Below are positions 25,898-38,569 of a DNA stretch of 64,000 nt, piece by piece. The stretch is taken from the NCBI GenBank assembly GCA_949752795.1, contig OX457057.1, positions 162,727,980 to 162,791,979 on the forward strand, read 5' to 3'. The position numbers and the translations under genes were made by a program. Source of the DNA: Hyperoodon ampullatus (taxonomy: Eukaryota; Chordata; Mammalia; Artiodactyla; Ziphiidae). A model generated the notes under the pieces. It searched no databases and had not been told where the DNA came from. It saw only the letters and a list, made by a program, of their open reading frames with translations. Position 1 is the first letter of the stretch. Every line of letters starts with the position of its first letter.

Positions 25898-26107
25898 TTT
25901 TTTTTTTTTTTTTTTGCGTTACACGGGCTTCTCACTGCTGTGGCCTCTCCCATTGCGGAGCACAGGCTCCTGGATGCGCAGGCTCAGCGGCCATGGCGCA
26001 CGGACCCAGCCGCTCCGCGGCATGTGGGATCTTCCCAGACCGGGGCACGAACCCGCATCCCCTGCATCGGCAGGCGGACTCTCAACCACTGCGCCACCAG
26101 GGAAGCC
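25898..26107 (-). mobile_element. CHR SINE (cetacean type), antisense
   Basis: A poly-T stretch at left and 'ccaccagggaagcc' at right, with target duplication ctagatgccttttt (25884-25897 and 26108-26121). Three overlapping plus-strand ORFs arise from it and are not genes. Confidence 0.93.
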
Positions 26108-26121
26108 CTAGATGCCTTTTT

Positions 26122-27065
26122 ATGTGATCATTTTTTTTAACTTTAGAAAGCCATTGTCAGCTAAATAAAGAATTTTTTAAAAGTTGTACTTGCATGCCTT
26201 AAAAAGTATATTTTAAAATCACACATATAAATGCAAACCCACTGGCCAATATTTTGTTACAGAGCCAAGCCTTCTTTTAGAATGTAAGTCTACTGATTCA
26301 TAGACTGCACAGTATTTTTGCACAAACCACACCCATTATATACCAACTATGATTTCCAGTTATTGTTTTTATTTAATGAAAACCTGAAGACACTGATGAA
26401 ATAACTGGAACACAGAGTCTTTCCAAACTTTTTCCCCAGTTTTTTATAGTTGATCATCAGATTAAGAACAATTATTTGTAAACAACCTCTGTTTATTCTT
26501 TCCAAAATATGAAAATTTAATTTAATGGAAACAACTTTTTGCATTCATACTTCATCAATTTACAAAACATGAAAATTTAATGTAATTCCAATAACAAAAA
26601 TAAAACTGGCAGGTTTGCAAAGAAACATCAATGATTCTTGGTAAGCTTCCAACTTCACTGAAATGTACATAAGTGAGAGTGCATGTTGGAGAGCAGCCTT
26701 TTAAGCCCCAAATGTCCAGGGCATCCTGAGTGACAGTCACAAGGTTTCACAGAAGTAATGGGGAGTTTTGGGGGATTAATCACATCGCCTAATCCACCAA
26801 GTCTTTTATAAAATGCTCCAGCTATTTTAGCAATGCTACTTATTGAGGCTACAAAAAGACTTTAAATTATAGAAGAAATAAAATAATGAAACATAATTTT
26901 ATATGTAAGCTAACTTGTTTTTCCTTCTTTGGAAGATTCTAAAAGAGGCTTTGTATAAACAATTAATTGATTTTAAAATCTGACAGCAAAAGTCATAATG
27001 TTAAACAAAATGAAAAATTTTAATATTTAAAATATTGAAATAATATAATTCTAATCAACTTAATT
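26122..27065. other. No gene recognised
   Basis: AT-rich intron. A short motif 'catgaaaatttaat' is nearly repeated at about 26509 and 26568. Nothing else notable. Confidence 0.4.
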
Positions 27066-27081
27066 AAGAATAAGATTTAGA

Positions 27082-27287
27082 GGGACTTCCCTGGTGGTCC
27101 AGTGGCTAAGACGCCACACTCCCAATACAGGGGGCCCAGGTTCGATCCCTGGTCAGGGAACTAGATCCCACATGCCGCAACTAAAAAAGAGATCCTGCAT
27201 GCTGCAACTAAAGATCCCGCACGCAGCAATGAAGATCCCGTGTGCCTCAACTAAGACCTGGCACACCCAAATAATTAATTTAAAAAA
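27082..27287 (+). mobile_element. Older CHR-related tRNA SINE, sense
   Basis: 'gggacttccctggtggtcca', a B-box-like 'ggttcgatccctggtc' and repeated 'agatccc' blocks mark a different, older CHR/Bov-tA-like subfamily. Duplication aagaataagatttag flanks it (27066-27080 and 27288-27302). Confidence 0.88.
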
Positions 27288-27303
27288 AAGAATAAGATTT
27301 AGA

Positions 27304-27899
27304 AAAAGGATCCTAAAATCATAGAACCTACCATTACATTTCTCCCTTCCCTAAAACTAAAACTAAGAAGGAAACCTCCCTATTAAGTCCATTTTCTAAA
27401 GAACAACTCTCTTTCATATGACTTTTGTTGGTTTACTATCATATCATATTTCATATTCAGGTTGAAATTTCTACCTGGCAAAAGACATTTTTCATGTCAC
27501 TGACACAATTTGATTCCTACTGAGCGGAAGTCTTAATGAGAACTCTAAAAATGTTAACAAAAGTTAAGACTGTAGAGGAAGATAAAACTAGAACATGTAC
27601 ATACAAGATAAAAGACATCAATCTTTCTTGGATCTCCAAATGTGCTAAAACAAGTTTTATAAATTTATTTTTAAAATAACAAAATTAACATCTACTATGA
27701 AGGCAAAGCAAACCTCCCATTTCAGGCAATTTATATCACTCAGTCTAAAATAGAAGATTTTTTTTCAGGAACTCAAATCACTAAAAGGCTGTTTGTGGCT
27801 GTACGCTACACTTTAAAGTCTAAAAAGCAATATAATCGTTATAAAATAAACAATATTTGTGATACCAAAACACATGTAATTTACCTGGGGAGACAGACG
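27304..27899. other. No gene recognised
   Basis: AT-rich intronic DNA without repeats that I can name. Confidence 0.4.
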
Positions 27900-28545
27900 T
27901 TTCTTTTATAGTAGCTTTATTGAAATATAATTCACATAGAATAAAATCAACATGTAGAATTCAATGCTTTGTAGTATATTCACAGAACTGTGCAACTACC
28001 ATCTCCATTGATTTTAGAACATTTTCATCACCTCGAAAAAAAATTTCATCATGCTTTAACTATCATACTCAATCTTACCTTCTCAATTCTAAGCAACCAC
28101 TAAGCTACTTTCTGCCTCCATTATATCTCACTATTCTAGATATTTCACATGACTAGAATCACATAATATGTGGGCTTTGCATAACATTTTTAAGACTCAT
28201 CTATGTTGTAGCATATATTAGTACACCATTGCATGTATATACAAATTGGGTTATCCATTCATCAGCTAATACACATTTAAGTTGTTTCTGCCCTTTAGTT
28301 CTTATGAATAATGCTGCTATAAAAACATTCATGTACACATTTTTATACAGACATATGTTTTCACTTATCTTGGGTAGTTAGCTAGAAGTCCATCTATTGA
28401 GTCATATGGTTATTCTATGTTTAATTGTTTGAAGGACTGCCAGGTTGTTTTCCAAAGCAGCTGCACCATTTTACATTCCTACCATCAGTATATGAGGGTT
28501 GCAATTTCTCTACATCCTCATTAATATTTGTTATTATCTGACTTT
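27900..28545 (-). repeat. Old L1 3' end, antisense
   Basis: 'gtagctttattgaaatataa', 'gtgcaactaccatctccatt' and 'ctgccctttagttcttatga' are antisense L1M 3' sequence. It is more diverged than the L1 that follows, which appears to have inserted into or beside it. Confidence 0.6.
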
Positions 28546-30749
28546 TTAATTCTTTTTTACGGAAATACATAAGCTCTACTCTCTTAGCAAACTTCAGTTG
28601 TACAATATAGTATTATCAACCATAGTCACCATGTTATACATGGATCCTCAGACCATATTCATATTATAACTGAAAGTTTGTATACTTTTACCAAACTCTC
28701 CCTATTTAGCCCAATTCTGACCCCTGGTAGCCATAATACTACTCTGTTTCTATAAACTCAACTTTCTTTTTATTTAAACTAGATTTACATATAAGTGATA
28801 CCATTTAGTATTTGTCTTTCTCTGTTTGGTTTATTTCACTTCAGATAATGCCCTTCAACTTCATGCATATTGTTGCAAATAACAGGAGTTCCTTCTTTTT
28901 TAAAGCTGAAAAACATTCCATTATATATATATGTGTATGTGTATGTGTGCGTGTGTATTTATTTCTTTATCCATTATCCATAGACAGACGTTAAGGTTGT
29001 TTCTGTACCTTTGCTATCATGAATAATGCTGCACTGAACATGAGAGTACAGATATATCTTTGAGAAAATGATTTTGTTTCGTCTGGATATGCATCCAGAA
29101 GTGGGATTGCTGGATCATACGGTAGTTCTAATTTTAATTTCTTGAGAAACCTCCATACTATTTTCCTTAGTGGCTGTACCAGTTTACATTCCCATCAACA
29201 GTATTAAAGGGTTCCCTTTTATCCACATCCTCAGCAGCATTTGTTACCTCATGTCTTTTTCATGCTAGTCATCATAGCAGGTCTGAGGCAATACCTCATT
29301 GTGGTTTTGATTTGCATTTCCCTGATTTTTAGTGATGCTGAGCACCTTTTCATATATGTGTTGGCCATTTGTATGTCTTCTTTGGGAAAGTACCTATTAA
29401 AATTATTTGCCCAGTTTTTAATTGGGTTAATTTTTTTGCTATTTAGTTGTATGAGTTCCTTGTATATTTTGGATAGTAATCCCTTATTGGATATGTGGTT
29501 TGCCAATATTTTCTCCCATTTCCATAGGTTGCCTTTTCATTTTGTTGATGATTTCCTATGCTGAGAAGAAGCTTTTTAGTTTGATGCAGTCCTACCTGTT
29601 CATTTTTACATTTGTTGTCTTTGCTTTTAGTATCAAATCCAAAAAAATCATTTCCAAGACCAATGTCAAGGAGCTTACCCCCTATGTTTTCTACCAAGAA
29701 TTTTATAGTTTCAAATCTTATATTTAAGTCTTTAACCAATTTTGAGTTGGTTTTTATGTATGGTGTTGGACAGAAGATCAGTTTCATTCATTTATGTGTG
29801 GATGTCCAGTTTTCCCAACACCATTTATTAAAGAGGCTATTCTTTCCCCGCTGTATATCCCTGGCTCCTTTGTTGAAAATTAAATGACCATATATGTACA
29901 GTTTTATTTCTGGGTTCTCTATTCTGTTCCATTGATCTATGTCATTGTTTTTATTCCAATATCACATTGCTTTGATTACTGTAGCTTTCTAGCACAGTTT
30001 GAAATCAGAAAGTTTGATGTCCCCCAGCTTTGTTGTTCTTTCTCCAGATTGCTTTGGCTATTGGGGGTCTTTTGTGGGTCCATATAAATTTTAGGACTGT
30101 TTTTTCTGTGAAAAATGCCATTGGAATTCTGATAGGGATTGCACTGACTCTGTACGTCACTTTAAGTGGCATAGACATTTTAACAATATTAATTCTTCCA
30201 ATCCATGACACAGAATATCTTTCAATTTATTTTTGTCTTCTTCAATTTCTGTCATCAATCTCTTCTATTTTTCAATGTACAGATCTTTTATCTCCTTGGC
30301 TAAATTTATTCCTAAGCATTTTGTTCTTTTTGATGCTATTATTATAAATGAGATCGTTTTCTTAATATCTCTTTCCAATAGTTCACTGTTAGTGTACAGA
30401 AATGCAACTGATCTTTTCTATTGCTTTCTAGTAGCTATATGATTTATTTCCACTCTGATTAGTTATTTCCATCCTTCTTCTTCTAGTTCCTGGAGGTATT
30501 AAATTAGGTTATTTATTTAAGATCTTTCTTTTTCCTTAATATAAGCATTTATCAATATAAACTTCCCTCTAAGAACTGCTTTTGCTGCAACCCATTGAGT
30601 TTTGCTGCATTTAGGATATATCATCCCACAACCTTCTGGCTGACAAGTTTTCTGCTAAAAATCTGTTCAAAGGCTTATGGTGATTCCCCTGTATGTAACA
30701 TGATGCTTTTCTCTTGCTGCTTTTAAGAGTCTCCTCGTCTTTAACTTTT

Positions 30750-30952
30750 TTTTTTTTTTGCGGTATGTGGGCCTCTCACTGTTGTGGCCTCTCCCGCTGC
30801 GGAGCACAGGCTCTGGATGCGCAGGCCCAGCAGCCATGGCTCATGGGCCCAGCCACTCTGCGGCATGTGGGATCCTCCTGGACCGGGGCACGAACCCACG
30901 TCCCCTGCATCGGCAGGCAGACTCTCAACCACTGTGCCACAAGGGAAGCCCT
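30750..30952 (-). mobile_element. CHR SINE (cetacean type), antisense, inside L1 ORF1
   Basis: Duplication gtctttaactttt (30737-30749 and 30953-30965) flanks it. It splits ORF1 just after a K-V-K-D peptide, and L1 sequence resumes on both sides. Confidence 0.93.
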
Positions 30953-31453
30953 GTCTTTAACTTTTGACAATTTAATTATAACATGTCTCAGTGTGGGTCT
31001 CTTTGGATTCATCTTCTTTGAAACCTTCTTGGCTTCCTGAATCTGAGTGTCTATTTCTTTCCTCAGGTTAGGGAAGTTTTCAAACATTATTTCTTTGACT
31101 AAGCTTCCTGTCCTATTCTCTCACTAATCTCCTTCTGGGACTGCTATAATGCATATATTGGTCCACTTGATGGTATCCCATAAGTCCCTTAAACTATCTT
31201 TTTCATTATTTTTTCCTCTGTCTTCAAGCTTGCTGATCCCTTCTTCTGCTTGATTTAGTCTGATGATGAACCCCCCTACTGAATTTATCAATTCAGTTAT
31301 TTTATTCTTTAGCTCTATGAATTCTGGTTGGTACTTTTTAATATTTTCTATGTCTATTGAAATTTTTACTTTGTTCATTGCTCTCCTGACCTGAGTAAGC
31401 ATCTTTATGACCATTAATTTGAACTCTCTACTGGGTAAATCAATTATCTCCAT

Positions 31454-33740
31454 TTCACAAGATCAGATTCAGGAGATATATCTTCTTCTTTTGTTTGGAA
31501 CGTACTTCCCTGTTTCTTCATTTTCCTTGACTCTCCCTTGTTGGTTTTTGCACGTTAGATAAAACAGCCACCTCTCAAGCCACTCCTCAAAGTCTTAACC
31601 TACTGGTCTTGTGTAAGAGATAAATCTTGTCACTCAGCTCCTGGTTGTCTCTTGAACCTCTGTGATTGTCCAAAGCACCTTCTTTCTTCTTAGTGGCTCC
31701 CAGTAGTTGAGGGTGTGCCAAGACCCATCAGTATCTCCAAGGTGTGAGAATTGCCCATACAGGCTCCCAGGGACTACAAACTGACTGACTCTTCGGCTCC
31801 CCAATGTAGGCTAATTAGAAACCTTTCAGGTGGGGGCTGGGAGAATCAGGACATTCAATAAATAATCTAATTCCAATCAGGGAGAAGCTGGGAGTTGGGC
31901 GTTTTTGCTTACTCACTCTGTGGTGCTTGTGCACTCAAATAGAACCACCTCTATGTTTGTTTTTTGTGGTCCTGATGCTGAAAGCTCGGCCTCTGTGCAC
32001 TGGTGCCAAATCAAATCTCAGAGACAGAGTTTTGAGTGGAGTAGAAAAGAATAGCTTTATTGCTTTGCCAGGCAAATGGGGACACAGTGGGCTCTTGCCC
32101 CAAAAAACTATGTGTCCCAACCTGGGAAGATTTGATAATTAATTTTACAGCAATGGTTCAAGGGTGGGGTTGCTGAAAAGATTAGGGTGTGTGCAGGGCC
32201 TGCACTCCTCTAATCTGGTCTCAGGTAATCTTCTTGATGAGCTTCTCTGGTTCCTGGCCTCTGGTGGTCTTCTCTGGTATGAAGAACGCTGACAGCTTCC
32301 ATTTGTTGGGTTTTAATTCCATAAAGAGCTTAAAGAATTTGTGATGTGTATCCTTTGAGATGGAACCAGGATTCTGCCCCAAGGCTGCACTATTGTTTCT
32401 TGGCTCCCTTCCTTTCCCAGATTAGCAACTGTTCGAATCTGCCCTTTGGAACTCAGGGAACATCATGGAGGCTGGAGGCTGTTCCCTACAAGAAACTAGG
32501 GACATGGAAATGTTTCTGTGCCAGGAGCCCCACAGGGTCCTGCTCGGTTTTAGTCCTGGGGTACCTGTGAATGCCAAGCCTGTTCCCAGAGCGATGTGAT
32601 TTAGGAGCCAGTCCCTTGGGTGGCAGCCTTAACAGTTTGGGTACTAGATGTGTAGACAGGCTCCTTCCAGGGAGATGCTGGCAACTTGATTTAACTGTTG
32701 GAGTGAGACAGTTGGAAACAGCGGGGGATGTGCCCACCAGGTCTGTCAGGCCCCCTCTAGTATTTCAGTTAGCACATGCAGGCTGATTAGAAGCTAGAAC
32801 CTCAGGCAACAACTAGGAAAGTATGCAGTCAAATCCCTCCCAGGCAGAAACTGGGAAACTGGCATTTTTGCCTTTCTGGCTGAGCCCCATCACCCTAACT
32901 GTGGAGGGTGGGGTAAGGATAGCTGCAAGAAATGCATGTGCATCCATTTGAAAACTGTGGGGTTTTTTTTTGTTTTGCTTAATATGGTCCTGTGGGACTC
33001 ATGAATGCCAAGTCCTGTTGGTTATCAGGGCTAGGAGATATGATAGCCCGTCCCTCAGGTGGCAGCTGTAAAAATGGGGGCACTAGACAGGTGGACATGC
33101 TCCTTCCAGGTAGAAACTAGAGACTTTATTATTTTTTTTTTTTTAATAAGAGCAAGCCAGTGGGAGAATGCAGGGCAAGTACCCACTGGCTTTTTTGGTC
33201 TCCCAGGAGGATCACAGTCAGCACCTCTATGCAGGCTAATTAGAAGCTGTACCCTCAGGCAGCAGCTTTTAAAGTATGCAGCCAAATCCCTTCCAGGGAA
33301 AGACTGGGAGATGGGCACGTTTTCCCCTGCTCCCTTTGCACTGAGCCCCAGGGGAATAGCTGCAGTGAGTGCTCACACACACATTAGTAACTACTTCTTT
33401 GTCTGCTATACTCCTGTGGAAGCCCTATTGGTTTTCAGCGCTAGGTGATTTGGGGGTCAGTCTCTCAACTTTAAAAGTTGGGTCCTAGATATATGATCTA
33501 AACCCTTCACTCCTGGGAGTTGAGGCTTCCCTCACAACTATATGGTACTATGTCTGGGATGAGATTTATGGCAAGGATTGTCCAGCTATTTTTTACCTGT
33601 TTTGATATGAGTTTTTCTCAGCTGTCCAATATATAGGAGGCACTCAGCTAGTTTCTAGATTTCTCACAGAAGGAGTAGCTGTGTATTCAGTGTGTCCATG
33701 GCAAGAGAAATTTAGAGCCTCCTATGTTGCTATCTTGGTG
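31454..33740 (-). repeat. L1 5' region with roughly 450-base tandem units
   Basis: Related blocks recur: 'gcaggctgattagaagct' (about 32778) and 'gcaggctaattagaagct' (about 33230); 'ctagatgtgtagacaggct' (about 32645) and 'ctagacaggtggacatgct' (about 33083). A third unit is split by the LTR. The period is about 440-450 bases. The 129-codon plus-strand ORF at 33059-33448 is an accident of this unit. Confidence 0.6.
31975..32545 (-). mobile_element. Probable solitary endogenous retrovirus LTR, antisense
   Basis: It interrupts one L1 5' unit ('tgtggtcctg' to its left, 'cctgtgaatgccaag' to its right). The minus strand carries an AATAAA signal ('gcaataaagctattcttttc') about 85 bases before one end, as in an LTR R/U5 region. 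No retroviral genes are present. Borders are approximate and no clean target duplication was found. Confidence 0.5.
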
Positions 33741-35085
33741 ATGTCTCTCTCATTGTAGTTTTGATATGCATTTCCCTGATGACTAATGTTGTCAAACATC
33801 TTTTTTTCCCCCCTGTATTAGGGTTTGTTCAAACATCTTTTCATATGCTTATTATCATTAGTGTATCTTCCTTGGAGAAATGTCTATTCCTTTGCCCATT
33901 TTAAAAACTGGGTTGTCTTTTTATTTTTGAAATGTAGGAGTTCTTTATATATTCTGGATAAAAATTCCAAATCAAATAGTTGATATTCAAATATTTTCTT
34001 CCATTCTGTGGGGTTGTCTTTTCTTCACTCTCTTGCTGGTATCCTTTAATGCACCAAAGTTTTAATTTTGATTAAGTTCAAATTATCTATTTTTTTTCTT
34101 TTGTTGCTCATACTTTTGGCATCATTTCTCAGAATCCTTTGCTAAACCAAGATCATGAAGATATACCTCCATAATAATTCTTCTAAGAGTATTATAGTTT
34201 TAGCTCTTATATGTAGGTCCTTGATCCATTTTGAGTAAATGATGTATCTGGTGTGAGGTAAGGGTCCAATTTCAATTTTTGTACCTGCCTATCAAGTTGT
34301 CCCAGAACCATTTCTTTGAAATACTATTCTTCCCCCACACTGAATGGTCTTAGCACCCTTGTGAAAAAATAGTTGACCTGAAACACATGATTTTTTTTGT
34401 GGACTTCAATTCTATCCCATTGATATATATTTCTGTCCCTCAGCCAGTAACACACAGTCTGGATTATTGCTGCTTTGTAATAACTGGTAAAATTGGGCAA
34501 CGCTGAGTCCTCCCACTTTGTTATTTTTGATTTTCAAGATTGTTGTGCATATTCTGGTTCTTAGAATTCCATATAGATTTTAGATTCAGCGTATCATTTC
34601 TACAAAGAAGTCAGCTGGGGTTCTGATAGGGATTGCATTGAACCTGCAGATCAGTTTAGGGAGTACTGCCATCTTAACAATATTAAGTCTTCTAATTCAT
34701 GAACTTGAGATATTTTTCCATTTATTGAGATCTTCCTTAGTTTCTTACAATAGCATTTTGAAGTTTTTCAGAGTAAAAGTTCTGCACTTCTTTTGTCAAA
34801 TTCATTCCTAAGAATTTTGCTGTTTTTTTGATGCTATTGTGAATGCAGTGGTTTTCTTAATTTCATTTTTGTATTATTCATTCCAAGTTTATGGCAATAC
34901 CACTGATTTTTGTATATTTATCTGGCATCCTGCTGAACTCATTTATTTAACAAAATTTTAGTGGCTTTCTTAGGATATTATACTTGAGCATTTCATTTTC
35001 AAATAGAGATATTTTTACTTCTTTCTTCCTTCCCAATCTAAATGCCTTTTATTTCCTTCTGTTGCCTAGCTGCCCTGGCTAGGAC
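33741..35085 (-). repeat. Second L1 ORF2 3' half, antisense
   Basis: 'gttttgatatgcatttccct', 'ccttgatccattttgagtaa' and 'ctgatagggattgcattgaa' are antisense ORF2/3' L1 sequence. A boundary with the previous element falls near 33740. All frames are closed. Confidence 0.75.
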
Positions 35086-35104
35086 TTCTAATAAAATGTA
35101 AGTT

Positions 35105-35401
35105 GAGATGAGGTCATACTGGAGTATGAATCATGTCCTTATAAAGAGAGGGAGATTTGAAGACCCAGAAGAGACACACAAAGAAAAGGACCATGTGACG
35201 ATGGAGAAAGAGACTGTAGTGGTGAAGCTAAAAGCCAAGGAATACCAACAATCACCTGAAGCTAGGAGGAAGGCCTAGAACAAATTCTCCCTGACACCTA
35301 GATTTCAGACTTTTGGTCTTCTGAATTGTGTGAGAACCACCTGTGTTTTAAGCTACACAGTTTACGGTAATTTATTACAGCAGCCCTAGGAAACCAACAC
35401 A
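35105..35401 (+). repeat. LTR fragment related to the element at 54425
   Basis: 'gaggtcat', 'gaattgtgtgagaa', 'ttaagctacacagtttacgg' and 'cagccctaggaaaccaacac' match the 3' part of the full-length copy at 54425-54791. It is 5'-truncated. Confidence 0.55.
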
Positions 35402-35625
35402 GAGACTATTAGGGTAATCCAGGCACAAGGGATGGAAGATTGGGGTCAGTGTGTGGTAGAAGAAATAAAGCAAGGTCATATTAGAGAAATATTTAAGTGG
35501 TAGAAAGGACATGACTTGACGATGAACTGGATTTGGTGACAGAAAGGGAAAACAAGGTGTTATGGAAGAATCCTCAGTTTCTGGACTACCAAACTAGATG
35601 GTAGATGGTGATTTCATAATGCTTC
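35402..35625 (-). repeat. Ancient L2/CR1-like repeat fragment, antisense
   Basis: 'gtaatccaggcacaagggat' and 'cctcagtttctggactacca' match the downstream part of the family at 2150-4990. Confidence 0.4.
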
Positions 35626-36646
35626 TTAGCATTTGATCCTTTTTCTAAATATCATTGTAAACTTTTTGCCTTTAACTTTTATCTAAAAATTCATTCTTGA
35701 GCTTTCTGGGCCAATGCTTGAGTTCTAATCTTAATAATTAATAGACTTTTCATTCCTCTTTCTATGTAGCATTTCAGAGATCTGCAACTGAAGGAAAAAG
35801 ACTAAGAGAAACTGGTTGCCAGTCCTAAACATCACACTAAAAAGTCCCCTTAAAAATAAAATATAACTTATCATTCATTTTCTAATCTTCATGTAACTAC
35901 AAACATTAAAATATAGTTTACTTTTTATTTAAATATCAATGTTCATATTGCGATCTTGCTGGGATAAGATAGTCCTATCCTAATATTCTCCTCCAAGAAT
36001 AAGTGAGTAGCAAGATCCCAGGGTGAGTTTACTATTTGAATATTCATAATCTATACGTGGATTATTCCAATTTTACATTTAAAATGCAATAATTCATAGG
36101 TTTAGAATATAAGTTTTCATTTAATTTTATTTTCAAATCTTGAATTTCTTTCAATTCCTCAGAATTACTTTTGAAGTGAAAATCGTTCAGGTTAAATCTC
36201 AAAGTGAATTATAAGGAACAAAAAACTACCTAAAATAATTTTTCAGATTACACAAGTTTTCAATTATTTTATTCTCCTGAATACATAGCTTTTTCCTTTA
36301 TTTAAAAAATATAAATTAGCACTGAATCTGGACTACAATGAGAAATCAACTTGGCAAATTTAATACCTTTTCTGACCTGACCGTTTGACCTTTTGAACTT
36401 TATAAAAATATTTAGCTAAATCTCACTAATTTAAAATAGTCAAAATCTTGTGTAACATTTCATTTCATATACTGCCTCTACCTGCGACCACTATCAGCTA
36501 CAACATTAAAGATAATGTAAGAATAAGGTAAACAGTTACATTTTAATTTTCCCTAATAGAATGTAAGCATGTAAGGAAAAGAACTGTCCTACCTTTTTCC
36601 ATGCACATAATAGCCACTTGATCAATAATTACTGAATTGAATTAAT
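35626..36646. other. No gene or clear repeat recognised
   Basis: AT-rich intron with no open frames of note. Confidence 0.45.
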
Positions 36647-36661
36647 TAAAATACAATTCTA

Positions 36662-36867
36662 GGGATTCCCTGGTGGCGCAGTGGTTGAGAGTCCGCCTGC
36701 CAATGCAGGGGACATGGGTTCGTGCCCCGGTCCAGGAGGATCCCACATGCCGCGGAGCGGCTGGGCCTGTGAGCCATGGCCGCTAAGCCTGTGCGTCCGG
36801 AGCCTGTGCTCCGCAACGGGAGAGGCCACAACAGTGAGAGGCCCGCATACCACACACACACACACAC
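36662..36867 (+). mobile_element. CHR SINE (cetacean type), sense, tail turned into CA repeat
   Basis: 'gggattccctggtggcgcag' at left; the tail has become (CA)n. Duplication aaatacaattcta flanks it (36648-36660 and 36868-36880). Confidence 0.93.
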
Positions 36868-37309
36868 AAAATACAATTCTACTGTGGCAGAAGAAGAGAC
36901 TAAATGTTCTTATAAGTTACCTTTTAGCCCATATTTTATTGTCATTATAATTAATCAACCAACCATTCTTTGCCCCCATTTTCATACTTTTTCATTTCTT
37001 TGAAAAGAGTCAAATCTACATTATAATTAAAACTAAGTATAAAAATGAGAAATTATTGTTTGGTCATTATCCATAATTTATACATCCGATTTATATATAT
37101 ATATATATTTCTAATATAATGTGGCAAGGAGGATCTATGTTTTTAAATGATGAAGAAAACACAAAACAAAATGTTCTAACAGAATTATCATCACCCACAC
37201 ATTATACATATATAGTAACTTTGGACTACTAGTTATGCTGATGAAAAACTGTATACATATTTAATGAGCAAGTGAATGTCAATGCAGAGATGAATAAAGT
37301 TATAAGCTT

Positions 37310-37530
37310 ATATAGCACCTTTCTCCCACAGATCTCAAATCATTTTCCAAAAATTATTTTACCATCTTCCATGAAGTGAGCAGATGGCAAGATTCTTCTA
37401 GCTTTAGATTGGAAGATTTAGACACAAAAAGGTTAAGCAGTTTCCCAAAGAGTCCAAGTGAGTCAGGAAGAAAACAGAAATAGAACCCCAAACTCCTGAT
37501 TCTTAATCTCACACTGAAGCTACCAGACCT
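37310..37530 (-). repeat. MIR-like fragment, antisense, diverged
   Basis: 'ttaagcagtttcccaaagag' and 'gaaccccaaactcctgattc' resemble the antisense core of MIR-type elements. Confidence 0.4.
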
Positions 37531-37569
37531 CACTTAACCCTTACCTTTTCTGATCTTAGGATTTTACAA

Positions 37570-37830
37570 AATAACAGTAGTAATAACAGCAGCAAACATA
37601 ATACTTACTAAGTGTTAGCCACCTACTGTACTAAAGGCTTTATATGCATAACCTCATTTAAGCCTCACAGCATCCCTGCAAGGTTGGAACTATAATTACT
37701 GGCATATTAACACATAAACAAACTGAGGCACAGAGAATTTGAACAAACTGATCACAGTCACACCATTAGTAGGGAGTAAAGTCAGAATATGAACCAAAGT
37801 AGTCTGACTCTGTAGCCCACAATCATAATC
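37570..37830 (-). repeat. MIR SINE, antisense
   Basis: 'tgcataacctcatttaagcc', 'aactgaggcacagagaattt' and 'gtagtctgactctgtagccc' are the classic antisense MIR order. Confidence 0.8.
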
Positions 37831-38569
37831 ATAATGCTATGCTACATCAGGGCTACCCAACAGGAGTCAGGAGATTTGGGATCTCATTAAACTAAATTAT
37901 GTACTTACTGGCAATTTGATCATTACTAGCATGACCACATGTCCCAGATTATACCTGTTGTCCTGAAGTAATTGTTAATAATGCCCCCTTTCAATCTTCA
38001 AAAGTCTCTCTGTTTAGATTACAAATTACAAGGTCATCTTAATATTAGGCATGTCTTTAATATTTTACCTGTGTGTAAAATAAAGACACAAGAGGACTTT
38101 TAAGGTCTTTCTAAATTCTAAAGTAATATAACAAAATAAAGTAAAACGACATAAACATACAGGAAGGTTTTTGCTTATATAAGTATTCACTGTAGTCCTC
38201 ACAGTTATAAATTTTTATAGAGAAGTAAAAGTTTACCAAACACAAAAATGTTCACTAGTTAACTGACTCCTTATAAAACTCAATCTCCACTTGAACAGTA
38301 TCCATCCCTAAACCTTTGTTGATCACTGTTGAATACTGTATGAGTGCAAAATAACTACAGAGTCAAATTGCTAACCTTGTTAAAAAGAGATAGGATTTCA
38401 CAAAGCTGATGAGAGCTATGTTGGGAAAGAACTCAGATCCCAAGTAAAAGTTCTTATAAGACAGGATACAGAAGATTTATATTGTTTAACAACTGAAGAA
38501 AATTGACATAGATGATCACAGGTTAGGCACTCTAAACAAAAATGTGAATAACAAAGAATTAAGAATGAG

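Larger units (their letters stand above)
28546..33740 (-). mobile_element. Internally deleted L1 with 5' region, ORF1 and ORF2 parts, antisense
   Basis: Read on the minus strand in order: a 5' region with repeated units (33740-31454), an ORF1 N-terminal coiled-coil piece (31453-31124; ELKNKITELINS, EEGISKLEDR), ORF1 middle (MFENFPNLRKEI, 31087-30953), ORF1 C-terminus after a SINE (about 30745-30610), an ORF2 piece from the EN-RT linker (about 30605-30490; AAKAVLRGKFI), then ORF2 C-terminal half and 3' UTR (30480-28546; [19 protein letters not shown]). Two deletions remove most of ORF2. Stops and frameshifts make it dead. It is interrupted by a SINE (30750) and an LTR (about 31975). Confidence 0.8.

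Noticed and set aside
25748..26140. Cluster of plus-strand ORFs (up to 130 codons)
   Set aside because: Open only because the GC-rich antisense SINE at 25898-26107 lacks stops.
27130..27160. tRNA-like B-box sequence
   Set aside because: Belongs to the tRNA-derived head of a SINE; no cloverleaf with intact anticodon arm and acceptor stem.
31975..32545. Possible provirus at the LTR
   Set aside because: No gag, pol or env sequence on either side; L1 sequence resumes directly, so at most a solitary LTR.
33059..33448. 129-codon plus-strand ORF
   Set aside because: Lies in a repeated unit of the L1 5' region; the sister unit does not preserve the frame.
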